A stretch of DNA of 20,921 nucleotides from Firmicutes bacterium UBA1535 (GTDB lineage: Bacteria; Bacillota; Clostridia; Tissierellales; Sedimentibacteraceae): contig DCPV01000050.1 in assembly GCA_002323775.1 (NCBI GenBank), positions 1 through 20,921 of the forward strand. The letters run 5' to 3'. Below the pieces are notes generated by a model that searched no databases, was not told the DNA's origin, and saw only the letters and a program-made list of their open reading frames with translations. Made by a program: the position numbers and the translations under genes. Shown here piece after piece: positions 15,053-20,921 of this stretch (positions are counted from its first letter, which is position 1; each line of letters opens with the position of its first letter).

Positions 15053-15094
15053 AAAACAGGGATATTATGAAAAATTTGCCAATATCGCTGTTTT
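15053..15094 (+). terminator. Terminator of small gene A
   Basis: AAAACAGGGATATT (15053-15066) pairs with AATATCGCTGTTTT (15081-15094) with one G-G mismatch. It is homologous to the terminators at 15840 and 16277. Confidence 0.7.
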
Positions 15095-15101
15095 CAATTT
15101 A

Positions 15102-15183
15102 CTATTTATTCAAACAATTAAATCCATATTCTAAGTCCACAATTATATCCTATACATTTTCAAGACCTACGGATAATCTTACT
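15102..15183 (-). pseudogene. Relic of the 3' end of the methionine gamma-lyase gene
   Basis: Read on the minus strand it gives VRLSVGLENV, a stop, then DIIVDLEYGFNCLNK and a stop, against VRLSVGLENVDDIIADLEYGFACLK in the intact gene. It keeps the same position relative to the small-gene terminator as the real lyase does. The match ends abruptly at 15183 (lyase base 16400). Confidence 0.85.
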
Positions 15184-15184
15184 T

Positions 15185-15244
15185 AAATATGTAACTAAAG
15201 CTGGAACTTGGTACACGTGGATTGAAACTATACATGGATTTTAA
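15185..15244 (+). pseudogene. Relic of the 3' end of the cysteine peptidase gene
   Basis: It encodes KYVTKAGTWYTWIETIHGF and a stop, against RYVDKYGDWYTWDETIHGF at the end of the peptidase at 13384 (14 of 19 identical). The following AT-rich bases and the hairpin also match those after the intact gene. It directly abuts the lyase relic, marking a duplication junction at 15183/15185. Confidence 0.85.
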
Positions 15245-15344
15245 AAATTTGTTTTATATTATACACTCAAATTACAATAATCATAAATCGTGTACAGTAT
15301 TATACTAGCTTGCATCTTTAGTTGTAAAAGTTATAATAAATATT

Positions 15345-15389
15345 AAAAGAAGAATTGAATATGCTAAAAATATATTTAATTCTTCTTTT
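15345..15389 (+). promoter_or_regulatory. 18-bp hairpin upstream of small gene B
   Basis: Arms 15345-15362 and 15372-15389 pair fully with one G-U. It is homologous to the hairpin at 14554 but with one base pair added, the extra base being present in both arms. The ribosome site GGGAGG (15397-15402) follows within ten bases. Confidence 0.7.
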
Positions 15390-15407
15390 ATATTTTGGGA
15401 GGTATAT

Positions 15408-15812
15408 ATGAACAAAAATATTAAATATGTAGTTATTATAGTTGTAGTGGTACTTATTGTATTTTTAGTGATGATATATAATGTTAAAAACAATCAAAAG
15501 TCACAACATAAAATTAATGAAGTTATCAATGAAGATGAAATGATATGGGTGGTAGTTCCTACAGTATATGTTAATGGTTGTATGTATGCTGAGAGAGGTA
15601 TAGTTTCACAATCAGTACCAGATGGTTGGGAGTATTATGGAACTATACTTAAAAATGTGCCATCAGATGAGTTTACGCCAAAAGGAGAGCTAAATTCTAA
15701 TATTGCAAAAGTTGGAACAAAAGTTTTTGTTAATAAAAATGACTTGCATAAAATATATTTAGAATTCAATATAGATGGGAAAATACAATACAATGGATTC
15801 GTAGATGAATAG
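15408..15812 (+). CDS. Membrane-anchored small protein B (PDGWEYYG family)
   Basis: The 134-residue protein starts at ATG 15408, five bases after GGGAGG. It has a membrane segment (about 6-24), a polar linker and the same outer domain as protein A: PTVYVNGCMYAERGIV, SVPDGWEYYGTILKNVPSDEFTP, then KVFVNKNDLHKIYLEFNIDGKIQYNGF. The coding frame is intact along its whole length despite divergence from A, which argues that it is still expressed. It arose with the relics just upstream in one duplication. Function unknown. Confidence 0.75.
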   Translation: MNKNIKYVVIIVVVVLIVFLVMIYNVKNNQKSQHKINEVINEDEMIWVVVPTVYVNGCMYAERGIVSQSVPDGWEYYGTILKNVPSDEFTPKGELNSNIAKVGTKVFVNKNDLHKIYLEFNIDGKIQYNGFVDE

Positions 15813-15839
15813 TTGTAAATTTTCAGAAAAGTTTAATGT

Positions 15840-15883
15840 AAAAACAGCGATATTATAAAAAATTTGTTAATATTGCTGTTTTT
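15840..15883 (+). terminator. Terminator of small gene B
   Basis: A 15-bp stem AAAAACAGCGATATT (15840-15854) with 15869-15883 has one G-U pair and ends in T5. It is homologous to the terminator of small gene A. Confidence 0.75.
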
Positions 15884-15927
15884 GACATGCTTGAAATGCC
15901 AGTTTGAATTTTATATGAGGATAGTGT

Positions 15928-16230
15928 ATGGAAAAATTTATGATGTTTTTCGCAGGAAATGTATTAGTGTTCATCATTTTAGTCTTTATATTTTCGTTTG
16001 TTGCTAAGGATGAACCAAAACCTTATGTTGTAGAGAAATGGGTATATATACCAATGGTGTATGTTAATAATAATCTATATTGTCAAAGAGGAAATGTCGT
16101 TTATTCAATACCAGATGGATGGGAATATTATGGAAGTATACTTAAACAAGTATCTCAGACTGAACCAATGATAAAAGAAGAATTATATTCTAATACTGTT
16201 TGCTCTGTTGATACTGATAGATATTGTTGA
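15928..16230 (+). CDS. Shortened small protein C of the PDGWEYYG family
   Basis: The 100-residue protein has a membrane segment (about 7-26), a very short linker and the conserved core WVYIPMVYVNNNLYCQRGNV then SIPDGWEYYGSILKQV. After KEELYSN the sequence diverges (TVCSVDTDRYC) and stops. It lacks the roughly 30-residue C-terminal part (VFLNxNxLxKIY...IDGKIQYN) found in A and B. It may be a truncated copy on its way to loss or a specialised short form. ATG 15928 has a weak ribosome site (ATGAGGATAG). Function unknown. Confidence 0.6.
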   Translation: MEKFMMFFAGNVLVFIILVFIFSFVAKDEPKPYVVEKWVYIPMVYVNNNLYCQRGNVVYSIPDGWEYYGSILKQVSQTEPMIKEELYSNTVCSVDTDRYC

Positions 16231-16276
16231 TTAGGACTTGTAGTATAAAAAATGTAAATTAAGATTAATAAAATAA

Positions 16277-16310
16277 AGCGATATTAGGTGAAACATACCA
16301 TAATATCGCT
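16277..16310. terminator. Bidirectional terminator between small gene C and methionine gamma-lyase
   Basis: AGCGATATTA (16277-16286) pairs with TAATATCGCT (16301-16310), extended inside by GGT/ACC with one bulged A. T-rich tracts follow on both strands, serving the two convergent genes. Confidence 0.75.
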
Positions 16311-16321
16311 ATTTTTATTAT

Positions 16322-17518
16322 CTATTTCAAACAAGCAAACCCATATTCCAAGTCTGCAATTATGTCATCAACATTCTCAAGACCTACTGATAATCTTACT
16401 AAGCCTTCAGAAATTCCTTGCTCTGCAAGCTCCTCTTTTGTGTAAGGAGAGTGTGTCATGCTTGCAGGATGCTCGACTAGTGTTTCTGCATCTCCTAAGC
16501 TTACAGCGATCGTGCAAAGCTTCAAACTATTTAATAGTTTCGCTCCTGCTTCTCTACCGCCTTTTACCTCAAATGATAGCATTCCGCCGAATTTGAACAT
16601 TTGCTTTTTAGCAATTTCGTGTCCTTCAAATGAAGGCAATCCTGGGAAATAAACTTTTTCTATCATTGGATGTTTTTCTAAATATTCTGCAATTTTTTGT
16701 GCTGATTCACAGTGTCTGTCCATTCTTATCTCAAGTGTCTTTAAGCCTCTTAAAATCAAAAATGCTTCAAATGGTCCCATAACTGAGCCTGTCATGTCTT
16801 TAAGTCCGAAAAATCTTACTTCATTCATAAGCTCCTTTGAGCCACAGATAAAACCTGCTATAACATCTCCATGACCGTTTAGATATTTAGTTGCTGAGTG
16901 TATAACAGCATCAGCTCCTAATTCTAATGGTCTTTGAAGATAAGGTGTTGCAAATGTATTGTCGCATATAATCTTGATGTCTTTATTATAATTATGTGCT
17001 AATTCAGATACAGCTTTTATATCCGCAATCTTTAGATTAGGGTTTGCCGGTGTTTCAAGGTAAACAACTGCTGTGTTTGGTCTTAGTGCTGCCTTAACCT
17101 CGTCTAAGTTTGAAGTGTCAACAAAAGAAACCTCAACGCCGTATCTTGTCATGCCATGATTTAGGTAAGCAAAGGTACAACCATATAAAGTACCGTCTGC
17201 TATGATATGAGAGCCAGCCTTGCAAACAGTCCAGAATATAGAAGTTACTGCTCCCATTCCGGAGCTTACAGCTACACAAGCTTCTGCATTTTCAAGAGCT
17301 GCAACTTTTTCCTCTAACACAGATGTTGTTGGATTTCCAAGTCTTGTGTATATGTATCCATTTTCCTCGCCTGCGAATCTTCTTCCACCCTGCTCACAAG
17401 TGTCAAAAGTAAATGTAGAGCTTTGATAGATTGGCATGGTTAATGAGCCATATTGGGTATCTTTCTTGTTTCCAGCATGAATAGCTTTCGTCCCAAATCC
17501 GATATTTTTATTTTCCAT
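16322..17518 (-). CDS. megL: Methionine gamma-lyase (PLP-dependent)
   Basis: The 398-residue protein matches the usual length of methionine gamma-lyase. The start is placed at 17518 behind AAGAAAGGAC; a Met eight codons upstream would include this ribosome site. It belongs to the Cys/Met metabolism PLP family: YTRLGNPT (57-64), SSGMGA (85-90), LYGCTF (111-116) with Y112 and C114, CDNTFATP (185-192), and the PLP lysine K211 in SATKYLNGHGD. The cysteine after YG is characteristic of methionine gamma-lyase, as opposed to cystathionine enzymes. It degrades methionine to methanethiol, ammonia and 2-oxobutyrate in the cytoplasm. It is leftward and monocistronic. Pieces of its 3' end recur at 12926-12959 and 15102-15183. 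The 181-base upstream gap is AT-rich, with no clear riboswitch. Confidence 0.88.
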   Translation of the reverse strand: MENKNIGFGTKAIHAGNKKDTQYGSLTMPIYQSSTFTFDTCEQGGRRFAGEENGYIYTRLGNPTTSVLEEKVAALENAEACVAVSSGMGAVTSIFWTVCKAGSHIIADGTLYGCTFAYLNHGMTRYGVEVSFVDTSNLDEVKAALRPNTAVVYLETPANPNLKIADIKAVSELAHNYNKDIKIICDNTFATPYLQRPLELGADAVIHSATKYLNGHGDVIAGFICGSKELMNEVRFFGLKDMTGSVMGPFEAFLILRGLKTLEIRMDRHCESAQKIAEYLEKHPMIEKVYFPGLPSFEGHEIAKKQMFKFGGMLSFEVKGGREAGAKLLNSLKLCTIAVSLGDAETLVEHPASMTHSPYTKEELAEQGISEGLVRLSVGLENVDDIIADLEYGFACLK

Positions 17519-17699
17519 AATAAAGTCCTTTCTTGTAACCAATTATATTATTTTTTTAATTTTAATTGCTTAGGTAAATATACTGATATTTTAAAGTATA
17601 AATGAAATATCATTTTAAATAAAATAGCTTTATTTATTTCTTCCCAACTTAGTATATATTTTAACGACGTTTTTTGCAAGCTTATTTTTAAGCATTATA

Positions 17700-18254
17700 C
17701 TAGATATAATAAAATATCCAGCCAATAACTCCTGCTCCTAATGTAAGTATAATAGGATTGATATCATAACGAATATGAAGTACAAATGCAGAAATTAATA
17801 TCACAAGTGAAAGCCAATTAACATTAATACTTTGCAAACTGAAAATGTTAGGTACATTAAATACATTCGATAGCATTATATTAATTGATACAGCAAATAT
17901 TAAACCAACTGATGCAGCCTTAATACTTGATAAAATTGTGTTTAAGTAGTCATTGTTTTTTATTCTATCTTCATTTCTTGAGAAAATAGGGACAAATACC
18001 AATGAGGGAATACAAACTGCAAGCGAGGCAACAAGCCCTCCAATAAATCCTCCATATATTTGACCTACATATGTTGCTGAATTAATAGCTATAGGTCCTG
18101 GTACTAATAAGTCCAAGGCATTCAAATCAGCAAATTCAGCTAATGTCATACCAAATTTAGATGCTTCATCAAAAATTAGGGATAGCATTGCGTAACCACC
18201 GCCAAAGCCTAAAAATGCAACCTTTAAAAATGAAATAAATATTTTTATTATCAT
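17700..18254 (-). CDS. Short-chain chromate transporter subunit, second gene of pair
   Basis: The 184-residue membrane protein carries one CHR domain: FGGGYAML near the N-terminus, LDLLVPGPIAINSATYVG and further hydrophobic helices. It overlaps the upstream gene by four bases (18251-18254), typical of the paired short ChrA proteins that act as a heterodimer. Long ChrA proteins carry both halves in one chain. Chromate export is shown for some family members; many bacterial pairs of this type have no proven substrate, so anion transport is the safer claim. Confidence 0.87.
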   Translation of the reverse strand: MIIKIFISFLKVAFLGFGGGYAMLSLIFDEASKFGMTLAEFADLNALDLLVPGPIAINSATYVGQIYGGFIGGLVASLAVCIPSLVFVPIFSRNEDRIKNNDYLNTILSSIKAASVGLIFAVSINIMLSNVFNVPNIFSLQSINVNWLSLVILISAFVLHIRYDINPIILTLGAGVIGWIFYYI

Positions 18255-18805
18255 TTGCTGTCACCCCCAGATGTTTTTTTAAACTTCATATACAATACAC
18301 CAATGACTGCTGACAATATTATTAGTATCGGAACATCAAGCAAGCTGAACAATGTAAATACAAAGCACAATATCGCAATAAAAATATTGATTTTTGATTT
18401 TAAATTGTATCTGGCAGTTGTATATGCCGCTGCAAATAAAAAGGATGCAGAAGCAGCACGCACTCCAGTCATCGCAGCTACTACAGGTCCACTCTGAGGA
18501 ATTAGATTATATAGTAAAGTTGCTATAGCCATCAGTATATATGCCGGTAGTACTGCTGCTAAACCAGCTGAGATCATCCCAGCCATACCGCTTATTTTTT
18601 TTCCTACTAAGAAAGCATTATTAAGAGCTATAATTCCTGGAAATGTTTGGGAAAGGGCAGCATATTCATAAAAGTCGTCCTTGCTGATTAAGTTGTATTT
18701 CTGACATAAATCCTTTTCTATAATAGGGAGCATAGCAAGTCCGCCAGAAAATGTAAAGGTTCCTGCTAATAAATAGGTTTTAAATAATAAAAAGTTTTTT
18801 TTCAT
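18251..18805 (-). CDS. Short-chain chromate transporter subunit, first gene of pair
   Basis: The 184-residue CHR-domain membrane protein contains LAGTFTFSGGLAMLPIIEKDL, ALSQTFPGIIALNNAFLVG and several hydrophobic helices. The start is set at ATG 18805, preceded by AGGAGGAG. The frame is open to 18901, but that extension crosses the -10 box of the promoter at 18892-18920 and cannot be translated from it. It is translationally coupled to the partner gene. The two proteins have equal length and similar motif order, consistent with antiparallel halves of one transporter. Confidence 0.88.
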   Translation of the reverse strand: MKKNFLLFKTYLLAGTFTFSGGLAMLPIIEKDLCQKYNLISKDDFYEYAALSQTFPGIIALNNAFLVGKKISGMAGMISAGLAAVLPAYILMAIATLLYNLIPQSGPVVAAMTGVRAASASFLFAAAYTTARYNLKSKINIFIAILCFVFTLFSLLDVPILIILSAVIGVLYMKFKKTSGGDSK

Positions 18806-18891
18806 GTCTCCTCCTAACACAGTCGCTTTAAATAAAAATGAATTTTTATCTATTGAGATTATTTTTGTTTTATATAAACTATTTTCTACTA

Positions 18892-18920
18892 ATTCTATCA
18901 AGATATTAAATAAATGTCAA
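18892..18920 (-). promoter_or_regulatory. Strong sigma-A promoter for the chromate transporter pair
   Basis: On the minus strand TTGACA (18920-18915), a 17-base spacer and TAGAAT (18897-18892) are near consensus. The start of transcription would be near 18885, giving a leader of about 80 bases. Confidence 0.75.
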
Positions 18921-19122
18921 TTATAAGCCATATATTTTTACAAATAAGAATTGAAAAACTAAATATCTTCTTTTTAAATAATTTTATTTTGTAACTTTTC
19001 TATATTTTTTATTAAATAAATTTCTGTAATAATCTTGTAATATTTACATATACTATTTAATGGTAAACTATGTATGTTGCACAAGAGTGTGATAAAAAAA
19101 TAAAACGAAGGAGGTTAAGAAG
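18921..19122. other. Divergent intergenic region
   Basis: AT-rich sequence between the leftward transporter promoter and the rightward leader ORF. A rightward promoter must lie here; a weak candidate is TTTACA (19043-19048) with AACTAT around 19066-19071. No gene seen. Confidence 0.4.
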
Positions 19123-19257
19123 ATGATTAGATTATTAACAAATTTAGTAACAAAGACAGCAGGTGAACTACAAAAATCAAATAGAAATTATAAAGCTTAT
19201 ATTTGCTCATCTTTTAGCCTCGAGAGTACTTTTGAGGAGATAGATTTCTGCGGCTGA
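19123..19257 (+). CDS. 44-residue leader peptide upstream of the ABC exporter
   Basis: ATG 19123 follows a strong AAGGAGG (19109-19115) and the frame ends in TGA at 19255. The peptide starts with an amphipathic stretch (MIRLLTNLVTKTAGELQ), then SNRNYKAYICSSFS, and an acidic end (LESTFEEIDFCG). No family was recognised. The coding 3' end contains inverted CCTC/GAGG segments and leads straight into a heavily structured untranslated region with a terminator before the ABC gene. This arrangement recalls the Bacillus subtilis bmrB leader ahead of bmrCD, where translation of a short ORF controls transcription of a multidrug ABC exporter. A secreted peptide or RiPP precursor is an alternative, but no modifying enzyme is seen. 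Confidence 0.5.
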   Translation: MIRLLTNLVTKTAGELQKSNRNYKAYICSSFSLESTFEEIDFCG

Positions 19258-19464
19258 TATCTTGTCAAAGGTATGAAAACATATCAAGGATACAAAAGAT
19301 ATCTAAGATACGTTACATAGTTTCGAAGAATCGAAACGTCTAATAATTTGAGACATCAAAGTATGTCAAAGCGTCAAAGTACGTTAAAAACATTATTAGA
19401 AAATAACATTAGCGCTTGAATCCAGAAGGTGTATGCTTATAACAGCTAACTTGTCTGGATTTTT
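19258..19464 (+). ncRNA. Structured leader RNA with tandem hairpins and terminator (putative attenuator)
   Basis: Successive stems can be drawn. GATATCTTGT near 19256 pairs with ACAAAAGATATC, around an inner GGTATG-AAAA-CATATC. GTTTCGA-AGAA-TCGAAAC lies at 19320-19337. A 9-bp stem TCTAATAAT (19339-19347) with ATTATTAGA (19392-19400) encloses two hairpins that both have the loop CAAAGT: GACAT-CAAAGT-ATGTC and AGCGT-CAAAGT-ACGTT. The element ends in the terminator at 19420-19464. No known riboswitch or T-box motif was recognised. The rest of the gap to 19587 is unstructured AT-rich leader. Folding was done by eye. Confidence 0.5.
19420..19464 (+). terminator. Terminator in the leader of the ABC exporter gene
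   Basis: AATCCAGA and TCTGGATT form an 8-bp outer stem with AAG/CTT and GCT/AGC pairs inside, then T7. It lies about 125 bases upstream of the ABC start codon, a position suited to attenuation. Confidence 0.7.
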
Positions 19465-19587
19465 TTGTGCAATTTAAAAAATGAAGTAGCAAAAAAAGAA
19501 GATATTGAGAATATTGTTTAATTGCTCTTGATAATTTAAAAACAAATTCAATATCTAATTACTACAAAGAAAGGGATGATGACTAAA

Positions 19588-20921
19588 ATGAAAAAAGGTA
19601 ATAAAGGATTTAAACTGTTAATACCTTACACAAAAGGACTAAGAGGATTATTTATACTTACTGCAATATCGATTATAATTAGAGTTTTTGTAAATTTTGC
19701 AACTCCTCAGGTTGTTAAAGTAACTGTAGATTCGGTAATAAAGAACGAACCGCTCAATTTGCCTAAGATATTTGTTAATTTAATTGAATCTATTGGCGGA
19801 GTTGAGTATATAAGACAAAACCTATGGATACCTGCTATGTTTGTTATAGCATTTGCTGCTATAACATGTATATGCGACTATATAAGTAAAGTATCTATAG
19901 CAAGAGGATCTGAGGGTTTAGTAAGAAAACTTAGAAATCATTTGTATAAACACATTCAGAGATTGCCGTACAGCTGGCATACAAAAAATCAAACGGGTGA
20001 TATAATTCAGAGAGCTACAGCAGACGTTGACTTGATAAGAAGATTTATAGCTGCTCAGCTTTCGGAGCTGTTCAGAATTACGATGCTTATAGTTATCGCA
20101 CTTATTTTGATGTTTTCAATGAATGTTAAGCTGTCTCTCATAGCGCTTATATTTATACCTATAATAATGACATATACAGCAGTATTTTATGGAATAATAT
20201 CACGTAGATTTCAAGATGCTGATGAAGCAGATGGAGTTTTATATTCAACAGCTCAGGAAAATTTGACTGGAGTAAGAGTTGTAAGAGCGTTTGGCAGAGA
20301 AAAATATGAACTTGATAAGTTTGAGGAGAAAAACAGCAATCTTGCAAATTTATGGATAAAGCTAGGTAAACAACTATCTTACTACTGGTCTGTCGGAGAT
20401 TTGTTCTCTGGACTTCAAGTATTAACTATAATCGTATTTGGTGCGATAGAAGCTGTAAATGGAAACATAAGCTTAGGAGAATTTTTGGCATTTGTTTCAT
20501 ATAATTCAATGCTTGTATGGCCTATAAGAGCATTCGGGAGAGTTTTGTCAGAGATGAGCAAGGCTAAGGTATCTCTAAAAAGAGTATCAGAGATATTAAA
20601 CGAGGAAGAAGAATTTGACGATGAAAATGCACTTACACCAAGCTTTGAGGGTAAGGATATAGAATTTAACAATGTAACTTTCAAATATGGCGAAAATAGT
20701 AATATAATTAAGGATTTAAGCTTTAAGATAAAGGGCGGAGAGACCTTTGCTATACTTGGAGGAACAGGCTCTGGAAAAACGACTATCATGCACCTTTTAA
20801 ATAGGCTTTATGATATTGAAAAGGGCAATGGTGAAATTAAGATAGGCGGAGTCAATGTAAATGACATAAGGCTAAGCCATCTTAGAAAAAATATAGGTAT
20901 GGTGCTTCAAGAACCTTTCTT
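19588..20921 (+). CDS. Multidrug-type ABC exporter half-transporter, 3' end missing
   Basis: The frame is open to the window end (about 444 residues of an expected 570-620). In-frame ATGs at 19576, 19579 and 19588 follow AAAGGG; the start is uncertain because the site is too close to the first two and rather far from the third. The N-terminal part is a type I exporter membrane domain with helices around GLFILTAISIIIRVFVN, WIPAMFVIAFAAITCI and ITMLIVIALILMFSMN. The exporter motif HTKNQTGDIIQRATADVDLIRRF and GVRVVRAFGREKYE are present. The ATPase domain begins with IEFNNVTFKYG, Walker A GGTGSGKTT (about 389-397) and the Q-loop LQEPF; the signature motif is beyond the window. It resembles the first subunit of heterodimeric MdlB/BmrC-type exporters, and a partner gene is expected next. 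Confidence 0.88.
   Translation, partial: MKKGNKGFKLLIPYTKGLRGLFILTAISIIIRVFVNFATPQVVKVTVDSVIKNEPLNLPKIFVNLIESIGGVEYIRQNLWIPAMFVIAFAAITCICDYISKVSIARGSEGLVRKLRNHLYKHIQRLPYSWHTKNQTGDIIQRATADVDLIRRFIAAQLSELFRITMLIVIALILMFSMNVKLSLIALIFIPIIMTYTAVFYGIISRRFQDADEADGVLYSTAQENLTGVRVVRAFGREKYELDKFEEKNSNLANLWIKLGKQLSYYWSVGDLFSGLQVLTIIVFGAIEAVNGNISLGEFLAFVSYNSMLVWPIRAFGRVLSEMSKAKVSLKRVSEILNEEEEFDDENALTPSFEGKDIEFNNVTFKYGENSNIIKDLSFKIKGGETFAILGGTGSGKTTIMHLLNRLYDIEKGNGEIKIGGVNVNDIRLSHLRKNIGMVLQEPF

Noticed and set aside
9900..16320. Active mobile element or prophage
   Set aside because: Despite relics and duplications there is no transposase, integrase or terminal inverted repeat pair in the window.
16288..17426. 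Rightward ORFs of 64-102 codons opposite the methionine gamma-lyase gene
   Set aside because: They are antisense shadows of a well-supported enzyme and have no ribosome sites or recognisable domains.
18806..18901. 32-codon N-terminal extension of the first chromate transporter gene
   Set aside because: The extension overlaps the -10 box of the only strong promoter, while ATG 18805 has an excellent ribosome site and starts right before the first CHR motif.
19123..19257. AgrD-like cyclic autoinducer or RiPP precursor
   Set aside because: The YICSSF core followed by acidic residues is suggestive, but there is no agrB, sensor kinase or modification enzyme in view, and the attenuator context gives a simpler explanation. 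It stays only as an alternative.
19258..19464. T-box or a known riboswitch class
   Set aside because: No T-box core motif and no recognisable S-box, lysine, c-di-GMP, guanidine or similar consensus could be found by eye.
1..20921. CRISPR array, tRNA or rRNA genes
   Set aside because: No regularly spaced direct repeats, cloverleaf with a CCA/T-loop signature, or rRNA-like GC-rich tract was seen on either strand.

Overview
The window looks like chromosomal DNA of a low-GC, Gram-positive anaerobe, most likely a Clostridia member. The support is AT-rich sequence, strong AGGAGG-type ribosome sites, A/T-rich codon use, methionine gamma-lyase, paired short chromate transporters, and family-level matches to Clostridia proteins. 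The species cannot be named from sequence alone. No rRNA, tRNA, CRISPR array or intact transposase was seen.

Positions 1-6750 hold a catabolic cluster. It starts with the 3' part of a GntP-type carboxylate permease. A five-gene operon follows: a 2-oxopent-4-enoate hydratase-like enzyme, a CoA-disulfide-reductase-like flavoprotein, two subunits of a class I CoA-transferase-fold enzyme, and a fumarylacetoacetate-hydrolase-family protein. A long hairpin closes the operon, and an IclR-type regulator gene comes next. Together they suggest uptake and breakdown of a keto or enol acid through CoA-bound steps. The B subunit lacks the Glu of true CoA-transferases at the expected place, so the pair may be a hydrolase resembling IpdAB.

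Positions 6751-9840 carry a HelD-type RNA polymerase-associated helicase and a small cupin. Positions 9930-11911 hold a decayed ECF sigma factor copy, then an intact ECF sigma gene overlapping a DUF4367-type anti-sigma gene. A small secreted protein and a broken TraX-like membrane protein gene follow.

Positions 12920-16320 are a segment shaped by duplication. An exported papain-like cysteine peptidase gene is followed by three paralogous membrane-anchored small proteins, two of them preceded by hairpins that differ by a matched insertion in both arms. Between them lie relics of the 3' ends of the peptidase gene and of the methionine gamma-lyase gene. A second lyase relic at 12926 begins at exactly the lyase base where the relic at 15183 stops.

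Positions 16322-18805 read leftward: methionine gamma-lyase, then a two-gene chromate-transporter pair with a near-consensus promoter. To the right, a 44-codon leader ORF and a strongly structured untranslated stretch ending in a terminator precede a multidrug-type ABC exporter half that runs off the window. The layout resembles leader-controlled attenuation.
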